NCBI GenBank assembly: GCA_014898415.1
Contig: RCTD01000045.1
Location: 1-64,000 of the forward strand
DNA from: Stromatinia cepivora
Taxonomy: Eukaryota > Ascomycota > Leotiomycetes > Helotiales > Sclerotiniaceae
DNA: 64,000 nucleotides
Reading direction: 5' to 3'
The notes under the pieces were generated by a model, which was given only the letters and a program-made list of their open reading frames with translations, was not told the origin of the DNA and did not search any database. The stretch's first letter is position 1. Each line of letters opens with the position of its first letter. A program made the translations under genes and the position numbers. This document shows, in pieces, positions 1-10,500 of this stretch.

Positions 1-1037
1 ACTTGAACATCACTTAAATGATGTTCAAATGTCGTTCACGGTTAAAGTTTGTCTGCCGGACACGACAATTTCCAGCACTGTAATTTGCGTACTCTCACCT
101 TCTTATGCGTCGGGTTTAATGATTATATGATGGAAAGGTGGAAAAGGCTAGTTCTCGATTATGGTAGGATGGAATATTCTAATACGGCTTTTGCTTTGGA
201 TACAGTATGATGTGGTACGATACGACGGTTCAGATGGTTTTGATGGTTTCGTTTGGCAATACCCCGGTCGTTGACTTTGAGAGATTAGTTCTTTTTTTCT
301 AGATATTTATATGGCTTTAGTGTATAATTAATTATTATACCAATTTCTCTTGATGAATGAGTGTATGATTGATGTTCATGTTTATGTGAGGTAATGAGAC
401 TCATGCCATTGTTGTGAAATATGTATGGAGTAAGTCATACTGTGTGTATGATTATTTCACAACTTAGTTGAGTTAAATAGATATGGTGCAAGGGGGCCAG
501 AACCCAAATAATCAAAAATCAAATGCATCTTGACATTACTCGATATTCCTGGGCATATGGGAAAATATGGATATCCTTAATACGATATATCGAGGGGATG
601 GAATAGAGTTGTGGAAGACAGTGGTAGAAATGGAGAATATAGGAAGAAGATGGATGATTGGTATGTCATGTTTATAGGGAGCTAAAGTGATTTTGGAGAT
701 TGGATTGGTAGAGGAAGATGGAATATGGGGATGAAGGGAAGAAGAGAAGAGAAGAGGGCGCGCAGATTTTGAATTTCTAGTCCTGATAGACTTATAGATA
801 GTGAGTTTACTGATATTGGATGAGAGGGATGGTAAATGAGGGGGATGTTGAATGAGAGGGAGGGATGGTAATTGCAAAAGTGTTGATACGTCATATATTG
901 AAGTGGATATTGGAAAGTTATCTTGGTTTATACGCAGCCTGATGTGGGAGAGTGGAATGAGTATCTCAGGCTTGGAATTCTGAATTCGAAGGATGCTTTG
1001 GGAGAAGTGTAATGAGTTACGCACTGTAGGATCTGGG

Positions 1038-1063
1038 TTGGAGTTGGAGTTGGAGTTGGAGTT
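1038..1063. repeat. TTGGAG hexanucleotide repeat, four copies
   Basis: Four perfect copies of the six-base unit TTGGAG run in tandem, followed by a partial copy. No coding role is apparent. Confidence 0.85.
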
Positions 1064-2756
1064 TTAGGTTGAAAGTTACTAGGTATGGGAATGCGTTTAT
1101 ATGGTCACTTTTTGGATTGTTAGACGAGTTTCATGGGGTGTATCTAACGCAAGGAGAATCCTAGTAGCTAGATCTATAGTGAGCAGTGTGAAGCATGCAA
1201 TTTCAGGATCAATGAATATCCCACCAAAACACAGAGAAATGACAATGCTGTTGAGCCATCAGATATTTTTCGATTAAAAAGCAACGGAAGTTGAAGGTCC
1301 TTCGAAATGATATCTTTCGGTTGTTTTTCTAGAAGGGATGAATATACCTACCCTGGCATGGAGAGTTTCTAAGAAGAGATAACGAATGTACAGTCGACAT
1401 GATATCAGATCGACCATTCCCCGAAACTCTGTCTTATGGAAATAAGGAAATTAGGAGGATTATTCTCTTTGATATTTGGGCATCGTTCGATTCTGTATAC
1501 AGCAAACTCGATATGCAAAGGATTACGTGCTTCATGCCAGATATGAAGTTGCGTACCTACACAGTAGCTCCAGGAGATACCTATGTCCACTGCCCATCGA
1601 GTTCGTACACAACGCATTCCATCTCACCTCTTACAATCGACAGCAGCGAAACTCATTTTTCCATTTAAAGATTCTTCCTCGCTATCCCGTAAACGTGCTA
1701 TCTTTCATGATACTGTGAGATGGAACTTTCCTGATGCCATTCTTCGGGCGATGATCCAGAGATTGGTTTTGTTCCTACATGGGCAAAGATTTGGCTAAAT
1801 GCGGAGGTATTCGAGTAAATATATCCATTTTCTTGTTCTCACAGATACGTTGAAGGATTGGAATAGAGCGGCCCGGAGTTTTGATTCGTTACTTAACTCT
1901 CAACCCACTTCTGTGCGCTCTTGATATGGCGATGACGTCTCTCGGGAGGTTTGGAAGGCGAAATTAATAAAATTGTGGGTTGGATGGTTTGGACTGAGAT
2001 TAATTGAGAATCATGTAGGATGTATGGAAATGTCCAGTTATAGAGTATGGTCTATACAGGATTTCTCGAGGCTCCTCTTGCAGATTGTGGGAGGGAAAGA
2101 TCTTCCCATGCTAGCAACGTAATTGAAAATATACAAAATCCAAGATATTTTCAGTAGGCATGTTCTTGCTTCCGCGATCTGTTCTAGGGTGAGAAGGAAG
2201 TAGTAATCAGTATACCCAATGTGAAAACTAGAGTACGAGAACCTTTATGAAATGAACGATTATGTTTCGATGTCATTTCTTTCGTTTTCTTTCAGCTGCC
2301 ACCAGATTTTCTATCAATCAGATGAATAATATGACAAAAAGTTGAGGCTCCTTTGCCGGAGGTACGGTTACTTATCCGGAAGATAATAGTTTTCGATGAG
2401 ATTTGTCTAATAGAAATGAAAGGGAGGTGAGAGTAGCCAATTTGTTGGAGCAAAAATGAAAACAGAATAGGAGGGGGGAAATAATGATGAAATAAGACTA
2501 ACAATATATAGTCGGGGCATTGAAATCAGATTTTTGACCCTGAAAACGAGTTCATTTGATGACGCAACATTTACAAAAAAGAGCCTAGACATTCAATTTC
2601 TCATTGCCGGGCTTTCACTGGATTAAAAATAAATCATGAATTGAGCTCCATCCAATGAATGAGCAAGAGGTCTTTAATTTCAAGCATTATAAAAAAAATG
2701 GAATTGGAAAATGAAATCAAGGCAACCAGTCATGTATAAAATTACTTTAGAAGTTC

Positions 2757-2823
2757 GTTTTGACTAGGCTGCGCAGAAATAACCCGCAACCCACGGGTAC
2801 CCGTTGCGCAGCCTAGTTTTGAC
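2757..2823. mobile_element. 51-bp hAT-like miniature element with 8-bp target duplication
   Basis: The element (2765-2815) begins with TAGGCTGCGCA and ends with its exact reverse complement TGCGCAGCCTA. It is flanked on both sides by the identical 8-mer GTTTTGAC (2757-2764 and 2816-2823). An 8-bp target duplication with short terminal inverted repeats is the hallmark of hAT transposons. The interior contains the palindrome CGGGTACCCG and is much more GC-rich than its surroundings. It has no coding capacity, so it would be a non-autonomous MITE moved by a transposase elsewhere. Repeats and duplication are read directly; the hAT assignment is inference from duplication length and the TAGG start. 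Confidence 0.8.
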
Positions 2824-3429
2824 AAGTTTGCGAATCTAAAATGAATTATACAACTCAGTCCTTACATTCTTCATACAAAACAACAAATCACAAATAGACA
2901 CGCGGTCGAAAAACAGTAGCATTCCTTGATAGTTTAGTAGGAAGCATGTAAGTTGACTTGATTGAGGTTTTCGCTAAAAGAAGCGTTGAGTCTAACTACC
3001 TGCCAAAAACATGCGAACAAGCTAAAAGAGTGGAACTAAGGACTCCAAGATCTTCTCCGTCAAATAAATCTTGCCCAAGAATCTGACATAGAGCCCCAAA
3101 AATAACAAAACTCATACATTATGTTAAGCCATATGATATGGATTCGATTGAAATCGATAACGATGAGATAAATGGCAGATGGCAAAGAACCCAACCAAAT
3201 ACCTTCGAAACACAGGACGAAATTTCCAAGGCTGGAGTCCAAAACTAGCACAACCATTCATTCCTCATACCCGTCCCCTCTCCCATACGTGCACACCCAA
3301 GTCATCCAAGTTGGAAGAATGAAAGATGCTCTGAAGCACCGTCCCAACCCGGAAAAGACGAGGTAGCGAGATCTGACTTAAACATTAGCCTTTGCAAAGA
3401 AAGAACTTCGGAAAAATTGCATACATCAC

Positions 3430-3693
3430 TTAACATTCATTCCAGTACCAGTTCTCGCCCTCATTTACGCACGCCTCCTTGAACTTTTGAATGTTGTCGC
3501 CATAAGGATCACAGTAGTACTCGGCCCAGTGAGAGCAGTAGCAATCGTCCTCCTTGAGATTGTTGCAAATCTTGTGGGTGACTGCCCACATTTCGGATAC
3601 TGATTTGTCGGGGTTCTTGCATCTGTAGGCATTGTCACCACAAGCATAGGCTGTGGTGGCAGAGAGGAGGAGTCCGAAATAGATAAACTTCAT
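3430..3693 (-). CDS. Small secreted cysteine-rich protein (effector candidate)
   Basis: The gene encodes 87 residues in one exon. Residues 1-17 form a typical signal peptide (lysine, hydrophobic stretch, then Ala-Tyr-Ala as cleavage site). The mature protein of about 70 residues has eight cysteines (positions 18, 25, 43, 51, 53, 61, 75 and 87), the last being the C-terminal residue. It is also rich in Trp and Tyr. Eight cysteines suggest four disulfides and an extracellular life. I do not recognise the family. Size, secretion and cysteine density are those of fungal effector or antimicrobial candidates, but no activity can be deduced. It lies in a gene-poor region with transposon remnants, a common setting for such genes. 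The ATG is the only one that gives the signal peptide. Confidence 0.75.
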   Translation of the reverse strand: MKFIYFGLLLSATTAYACGDNAYRCKNPDKSVSEMWAVTHKICNNLKEDDCYCSHWAEYYCDPYGDNIQKFKEACVNEGENWYWNEC

Positions 3694-5688
3694 GATGAAA
3701 ATTGTTTGGGAGTGAGTTTTTGGTTGATATTGAGGAAAGTTATGCTTGTGTAAATAAGTAGATGATGTTTGAGAATGTGATGTTGGGTGGTGATTATTTG
3801 ATGGCTCAGAAAAGACTATTTATACACGGAATCATTCAGCAATAACGAAATCGGGGAGGTTGGGTTGAGCATGACGTTGTTCTCAACTGGTGATCTCGAT
3901 TCAAGTTGAGGTCTCCAAGACAAATCGTGCTGTAAGACAACTTCTGTGATACTGCTGGCTGCAGGTGATTTCAGCCGCGTCTATCATACTGAAACTATTG
4001 GCAACAAGCGGGAAGGTGGATCGGGGATGATCATTTCCATTTTTAGACCTGAGATCATCTAATGCATAGACACAATTTGTCTAATTAACCTACCCCGCAT
4101 AATCTAATTCAGCTAACCGCACATCAGCCCTCTTCCAGTACCGGTACCTGCCGCATCGTATAATTTTCTCGAGCGTTCATCAGCTACGCCATTAAGCTGT
4201 TGTTTAACCACGTCATACTACAGCATATCACAGGATCCCCAAGTTTGAAGTTAGATGATCGAAGATAGTGAATCGTGCAGGGATCCACCGTCAAAAATCG
4301 GTGAACTGAGGTAGGCTATTACAAATATGAAATAGAGTTTTGCGGGATAAATGTTTGATGGAGTATAACTTTAATAAAACTGAAATAGAATTGAAGCAAG
4401 ATTTGAAATGAGATAATTCACTCCAATGGTTTCTTTGAATCAGATATTCTGCTTCATGGGTAAGGTAGTATCCCAATTAGTAATCGCCTACCTCAGTTGG
4501 CCGAGTTTTGATGGAATCGAGCTACAATACCTTACAGCATAAGTTTAGGGGAACATTTCGCTAATTCAGGAACATCTAAAATCAAATTCTGATATTTCCT
4601 CAATTTTTCTAGCTTGTTGTTTAAGAATGAACGATGCCTACTTAGTGGTATATACTTAAAATACCACTATAATTAATAGATAGCTTGATGAACTGATCGA
4701 CGGATTAATGTCATTGGGGCTTGACAGACTAGTAGGATCGGCTCCAGGTTTGTGAGACAGATAACTGAGGTTAAACATGCGAGTCGCCGGTCAAGCCTTA
4801 ATACAACGCCCTCCCTCTTAAGTTAACCTCACCATAAATACCCCAGAAAAACCGGTGACAACCCACCCATACTCATCCGGGTGACTGCCGGAAAGATTTA
4901 CGCTAATATAGGAATGGACTGTTATGCTACGCCTCGCTGCATTCGGAGAACTTTCTCTTCGTTGTGCGTCGTGTCGGTGCATACTTAACCTCGATTGAGA
5001 TTGATGTGTTGTGAAACAACCTTGAGATCTCCGCCGGGTGGCATTGCATTGAATCACATTTCAGCTGGTACTGAGAAGAAAAGATATTTGTTGTGTCTCC
5101 CAAGGAAGACGGCAGAGAGATGATAACAACACGTGAAGAAATTAGGCCAGTCTTGACATGGCGCTTTTGCAAAATTTGCCTTTCAGTTGAGATTGCCCTC
5201 TTTATCGCCGACTTTCGTATCGTGGGGAAAAGATCTCGAGAAATGAATCCTGTAATCTGCGTCCATATCGGTTTATGAAAGATTCCTTCTGATGACTACA
5301 GATTCGATTCCCCAATGGTACAAAATAGGACGATGATCAACCCCGCGTGTCTATCAAAAGGTTTAATGATTTCACGAGTAATAAGAATTCACTTCCAAAT
5401 CTAATATGCAAACACATGAATGATGTCAATCCATGAATCATGATACTGAAATAGACGCAGAGCTGGATTTCGCTTTTGTCCATAGTTCAACCGCTCCTCG
5501 TAGGCACATTTATAAGAAGCTTGGTAGAAAAATACATCTGGTCCAGCGTGAGCAAAGCAAGAAAGCAAAATCCAAAATTTGCTGATGTGCGACTAATTCT
5601 GAGTTGTTATTTCCGTCTGAAATTGCGAAGCTATCGAAGTACTTAAATCAAATGAGTGGGGTAAAATAAGGTGTATGCCCTGACACTT
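3694..5688. other. Intergenic region between two secreted-protein genes
   Basis: No supported gene. Open frames at 4818-5057, 4927-5172 (minus) and 5093-5278 (plus) overlap one another and show no family resemblance. The stretch contains the promoter of the small cysteine-rich gene and a long imperfect inverted repeat at 4291-4511, listed separately. Confidence 0.5.
4291..4511. mobile_element. Putative MITE: 221-bp element with imperfect terminal inverted repeats
   Basis: The left end (from 4291) reads TCAAAAATCGG, two differing bases, then AACTGAGGTAGGC and ATTAC. The right end (to 4511) carries the same sequence inverted with about four mismatches over 32 bases. The core AACTGAGGTAGGC (4304-4316) is matched perfectly by its complement at 4486-4498. 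The 170-bp interior is AT-rich and without coding capacity. Two arms this long facing each other fit a miniature inverted-repeat element. I could not define a clear target duplication, so the superfamily is open. Confidence 0.5.
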
Positions 5689-6327
5689 TTACAAATCAAA
5701 TCTCTCCCCTTCAGATTGAATTCTCAATCCTTGATATCCAACTCTCTTAGCCTCAGGTTGTTCACTGATCAATTCTTCCCAAGCAACTCTCTTAGCCTCC
5801 CTCGGCCCTTCATATCTAACTCTTTTAGCATCAGGTCTGACTCTCTTCACTTCAGGCACATCTCTCAGTCCTTCATATCCAACCCTCTTGGCTTCTCTCG
5901 GCCCATCATATGCAACTCTCTTAGCCTCAGGCCTAACGTTCAAGCCTTCATATCTAACTCTCTTAGGTTCAGTCGACCATTTACAGAAGTTAATGTTCAA
6001 CAAAGTCCCATCGGCCACCCATTGACCACCATCCCATCCATCATAACAGTTGTCCACAATCTGAGAAAAGGCCACGATGCAGAATTCTTTGGAGCCGAAG
6101 TTCGCAACCTTGCCAATATTGGCGGTGTGGCCGCTTCGATCGTTAAAGTCGATCCAATCTCCAACTAATTTGCTCCAGTTCTCATGGCAATAGCCTTCAG
6201 CGAATTTGGCCAACTCGTCTTTGTGAGCGCAGTTTACCTTGTGGGGCCCTTCGACGTGGTTGTAGCACTGCCCGGCGAGAACGGTAGAGGCAAATGCCAG
6301 GACACAGGAGATTCTCGAAAAATGCAT
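5689..6327 (-). CDS. Secreted precursor with KR-bounded peptide repeats (Kex2-processed type)
   Basis: The 212-residue product is encoded in one exon. Residues 1-18 are a signal peptide with a Val-Leu-Ala cleavage site. Residues 19-119 form a domain with six cysteines (21, 33, 47, 83, 94, 115). From residue 120 on the protein consists of short related segments separated by seven dibasic Lys-Arg sites (122-123, 136-137, 147-148, 161-162, 168-169, 179-180, 194-195), each followed by Val. The released segments follow the pattern V-x-Y-E/D-G-L/P, for example VAYDGPREA and VGYEGLRDVPEV, usually ending in E/D-A before KR. This is the layout of fungal Kex2-processed repeat proteins, which include repellent-like surface peptides and precursors of dikaritin-type RiPPs. 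The N-terminal cysteine domain is not recognised. No UstY-type (DUF3328) oxidase lies in the window, so a RiPP role is only a hypothesis. Confidence 0.8.
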   Translation of the reverse strand: MHFSRISCVLAFASTVLAGQCYNHVEGPHKVNCAHKDELAKFAEGYCHENWSKLVGDWIDFNDRSGHTANIGKVANFGSKEFCIVAFSQIVDNCYDGWDGGQWVADGTLLNINFCKWSTEPKRVRYEGLNVRPEAKRVAYDGPREAKRVGYEGLRDVPEVKRVRPDAKRVRYEGPREAKRVAWEELISEQPEAKRVGYQGLRIQSEGERFDL

Positions 6328-7550
6328 GGTGTGATGTAATGCTGAATCTAATCGTAGGAGTCAATAACTTGTTCTTCTGCCAGCTTGCAAAGAATGAGAA
6401 AATTACCGCCTGGTTTGAGTGTTAATACTATTGTATTTCGTTTGCCGATGAGTGTATTTAATGAAGTAAGTTCGGGTGAGATTTCAAGGCCTGTGGACGA
6501 TAAAGTCATTTATAGTACGGCCAGACACTACGTCATGTTTTAACTAGATGTGCTAGTTCTTCCAGCTGAATATGCCGGTATACGATCTGGGAGATCCGGA
6601 GAATCAATGATCTTTAATTTAACCATGTCGATTGAAACAATGCACGCGCATCCGATGGATCTAATTCGGCGATTTGGTCATATGAGGGTACAGATTAAAG
6701 AGCCCTTTGCATCAGAGGTGCCACTGCTGCAGCTTCAAATATCGACGCCCCGCATAGTTACGAGATCGTGGAGGAGCCAAATGCAAGATAATCCAAAGGC
6801 AGTCAATTGCATGAATTTCTAGCCCGCAATAAGGTGGATGTGCATCAGCTTGATTTAGTATACTGCAGTTTGAGACAGTTTCAATATCCTCAGCCAGCCA
6901 TTATATCCTCTATAATCTAATGATAATGACAAAGATTGTGATACAATTGTGATACGGCGTCAGTAATCTACTGAAAGATCGCAATCCAGTGCCGACGGCT
7001 GGCTGACTGGTTGCACGGCGTGATCGCCAGAGGCGTCAGAAGGCGCCGAGACGAAACATCCTCGCTAAGCTTCGGATATGTAAAAGAGTACAGTTGTACT
7101 CACTCTCAATAAAATATTATTCTATGCATCTAGATGAATAAAAAAAGAATTTGTCAATGCACGTATTAGCTGCTGGAGAGAAATTAAGGTGGTTGGAAAA
7201 TGCGGGTGTTGTCAGTGGGATGAGCTGAAGATACTGATACCGTGATACCACTAATTTTTTGTATTTTTATGTACCTATTCCTTGTTTTGTGTAGTATTGA
7301 AGTCTGAATGAAGTAATATTGATGTTGCTCTTCCTGATATGTGCTGAAGTCTAAATGAAGCAAATCGAGATGGTGCTCTTTTCAATGCGTGCTTTATACC
7401 CAGTGAATTACTGAACATCAAATTCATATCCAGACATCGCTCGAAATTCCATTCAGGAGGAAACATCAATTTATCATACTCCCAATCCTTCATTATTCAT
7501 TATTAAAACATATGATTTTTAACAGCTTGTTATATCAAAATCAATAAACA
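6328..7550. other. Divergent intergenic region
   Basis: This 1.2-kb stretch separates the divergently transcribed KR-repeat gene and the RHS gene, so it should hold both promoters. The open frame at 6550-6822 (plus) starts with no supporting context and resembles nothing known to me. No repeat or mobile element is evident. Confidence 0.5.
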
Positions 7551-10500
7551 ATGTCGAACAGTGAAAACGCACTGTACTCGCAAGGGGTCAACTTTGGAAG
7601 CTTTGTCCAAGAGGGTGTTGATGCTCGGACCGGGCAGTACACCTCTGCAATTGCCTTGTATGATGCCCCAGCAAAAGCGCGCAACTGTGCACCTTTCAAG
7701 CTATCCCTCCGGTTCAGTCCCCTGAACACAGCAAATATTGGCTTCGGCAAGGGTTGGTCATTGAACCTTTCTCAATACCAACATATTGCACCACGCAGCC
7801 TTGTCCTCTCGACAGGAGAGCATTATCAAGTCTCCAATACCGGCGGTCTGCGCGTCGATGACCAGAAGCTGAAGAGCTTCAAATTTCAGCAAAAGGGTTC
7901 TGACTTTGAGATCATCCACAAAGATGGCAAGATTGAACTCCTTTCTAACGCCCACAATGTCTATAACACCAGTGTTCCTGTCAAGCTTTACGCTGCCAAT
8001 GGCCGAGCATTATCTCTCGTCTGGATGGCTGTGAATGGTCAACCAAGGCTGACCAAAGTACAAGACGGCGACGAGATTTTGCTACAGATCAAATACGGAG
8101 ACCCACACGTGGAGATTGTTCATTCTCCAGAGGCGGCGAACCCATCTACCTTCACTGTAGTAATTAGAGGTAGCCAGCTTCAGGAGTTTTGGCTGCCATT
8201 GACGGACGGTTCAAAATGGAAGTTTGCTTACAATACTTACGGGCCACTTATTTGTCTTTCCAACATCCGTAGTCCCTTGGGTTTGGTGGAAGAGGTCACT
8301 TATGATTCATCTGGCCTTCTATTACCACCTGGAGGTCCCTATAAGTCTCTTCCGGTCGTCAGACAACATATCATCAAGCCTGGAAATCAACAACCGGCCA
8401 TCAAGACGCTCTACGACTACTCGACCAATAACTTCCTCGGATACGGAGCAGTTTCACAGTGGAAATACAGCGAAGATAATCTTTACCACGTGAGGGACAG
8501 CTATCAATACAACACCACTGTGTCTGTCGATGGTGGCCAAAAAACGAAATATACCTATAACAGGTTTCACTTAATCGTCGAGACCAAGCAGGATCAAAAT
8601 GGGAAGCAGATTACACAAACTATTGACTACTATGCCATGCCAAATATAGCACTGGAGCATCAGCCAGCTCAGTTTCAACTGCCAAAAAGTGTCAAAACAA
8701 CATACTGTGATTTGGCTACTCCATCGCTGTATAGAGTAGAATTAACTTCTCACGAATATGACGAATGGGGCAACCCTACCTTGGACATTCAGACAGATGG
8801 TATTACGACAAAACGTACTTACTATCCGCCGAACGGAGAGACTGGTAAATGTCCAGCTGATCCACATGGATTTCAACGCTATCTAAAAGATCAAACTATC
8901 ATACCTCCTGAAAAGCAAGGCCATGCTCCGGTGTGGACTACGCGCCACACTTATAGCGAGATGCCAACAGCTAAAGATGCGCCAGCGCCCTCATTTGTTC
9001 TACTACAACAGTCGCAATCTTTTGCGGATAATGACCCGTGCAACTGCAGAATTGACAGAACGTATGTTAGCCAGCCAGATGGAAGGGATCATGGCCGTTA
9101 CAAGCAACAGACGTCAACGCTGTACGACAAGTATCCTATGGCGCAAACATGGGATTATCAGTACGAAGCTGATCAATTGAGCGAAACGACGCAGCTCAAA
9201 AGCTTTGATGACTTCCAAATTAACAACAAAACAAATTTTTCTTTAGCTGAGGGATGGATTATGAGCCATGTAGATGAAGCCGGTGTTGAGACGGGATTTA
9301 GATACGATCAGATTGGCCGACAGATCAGTACCACCGTTTCTCCTGGCACCGTATATGAAGCAACACAGACTCATGAATATGTTCTTTCAGGCGACACAGC
9401 AGGATACGCCGTCACGGTAACTGATGCCAAAGGACTGAAGACACGATCAACCACCGACGGTTTGCAGCGGGTCTGCCAGGTAGAAAGACAAGATGATGAT
9501 GGGGAGTCGAAATTGGGCACCTACACAGGCACCTTTCGCATTGTACAGGAAAAGAGTTACAATGCACTTGGTCAATGCATTAGAATGACAGATATTGACT
9601 GGTTCAGGGCTTCCGAGGGACCGAATAAACAGTCTGCCACCCATGACTATGAATACAATAACTGGGGTCAGGTTTGCAAGGTGACTGATAGTAATGGAGT
9701 TGTCACTTTGGCAACTACAGATCCAATTGCACAGACGTATACCGAGGGCATCAAGGATGAAGGCCATAAGAAAGCAACTTTTGAGTCTCAAGATCATCTC
9801 ATCCAAACGGCGCTTCTGAATGCAAATGGTAGCATGTACAGCAAGGTTAACTACATTAATGACGGCTTGGGTCGAAAGATTCAAGAGAAAGACAGCCTTG
9901 AACACAACACCCAGTACATTTACGACTGCTTCAATCGTGTGAAGCAGACAACTTGGCCAGATAGTCGTATGGCGAGAACTCAGTATGCAGGTCATAGTAC
10001 TGACCCGCTGCCCGAGTCTATCCAGGTGTCGGGCATCACTCTGGGCCAACAGCCTTTCGACGGACTGAGTCGTGCAAGGAGCCGGCAAATAGCCAACCGA
10101 CAAACTCTCCTATCATATGAAAATAGCTCGCCGAAACCTAGTGACATCACGACGCCTAGGAAAGACAAGATTCACTTGGATTACGAGAAAGCTCTGAATT
10201 ACGCTCTGAAGGATGTTAAAACAAGTGATGATCCATGCAGCTACCAGTACAATCCACAAACAGCTGAAGTTTGGAAGAGCGAGAATACATACTGCACAGA
10301 GGAGTTGAAATATCTGCCCTCGGGATTAATAAAATCTGAAATCATAACCATCGGACAAGAAACAGGGACACAATTTTCGACAAAATATTCCTACTCCATG
10401 AATGGCAGACTCCAAAATTATACTGATGTCCATGGCCAAGACCAAGTGTTAGATTATGATGATTATGGACGACTCAAACAGCTATCGCAAGGACCATTGA

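Larger units (their letters stand above)
1..3429. other. Gene-poor left flank
   Basis: No convincing gene is seen. Open frames here (for example 536-1024 minus and 1399-1668 plus) are short, overlap on both strands, match no family I recognise and do not join at good splice sites. The stretch is AT-rich, and its only clear structures are a TTGGAG microsatellite and a 51-bp hAT-like miniature element, listed separately. Confidence 0.6.

Noticed and set aside
536..1024. 162-residue minus-strand frame
   Set aside because: Composition follows an AT-rich, purine-biased plus strand (Ser/Ile/Pro/His-rich translation), with no motif and no partner exon.
5280..5330. tRNA B-box-like GATTCGATTCC
   Set aside because: No A box at the right distance and no cloverleaf can be formed.
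9447..10103. 218-residue antisense frame inside the RHS gene
   Set aside because: Shadow of the long coding frame on the other strand; no independent motif or promoter.
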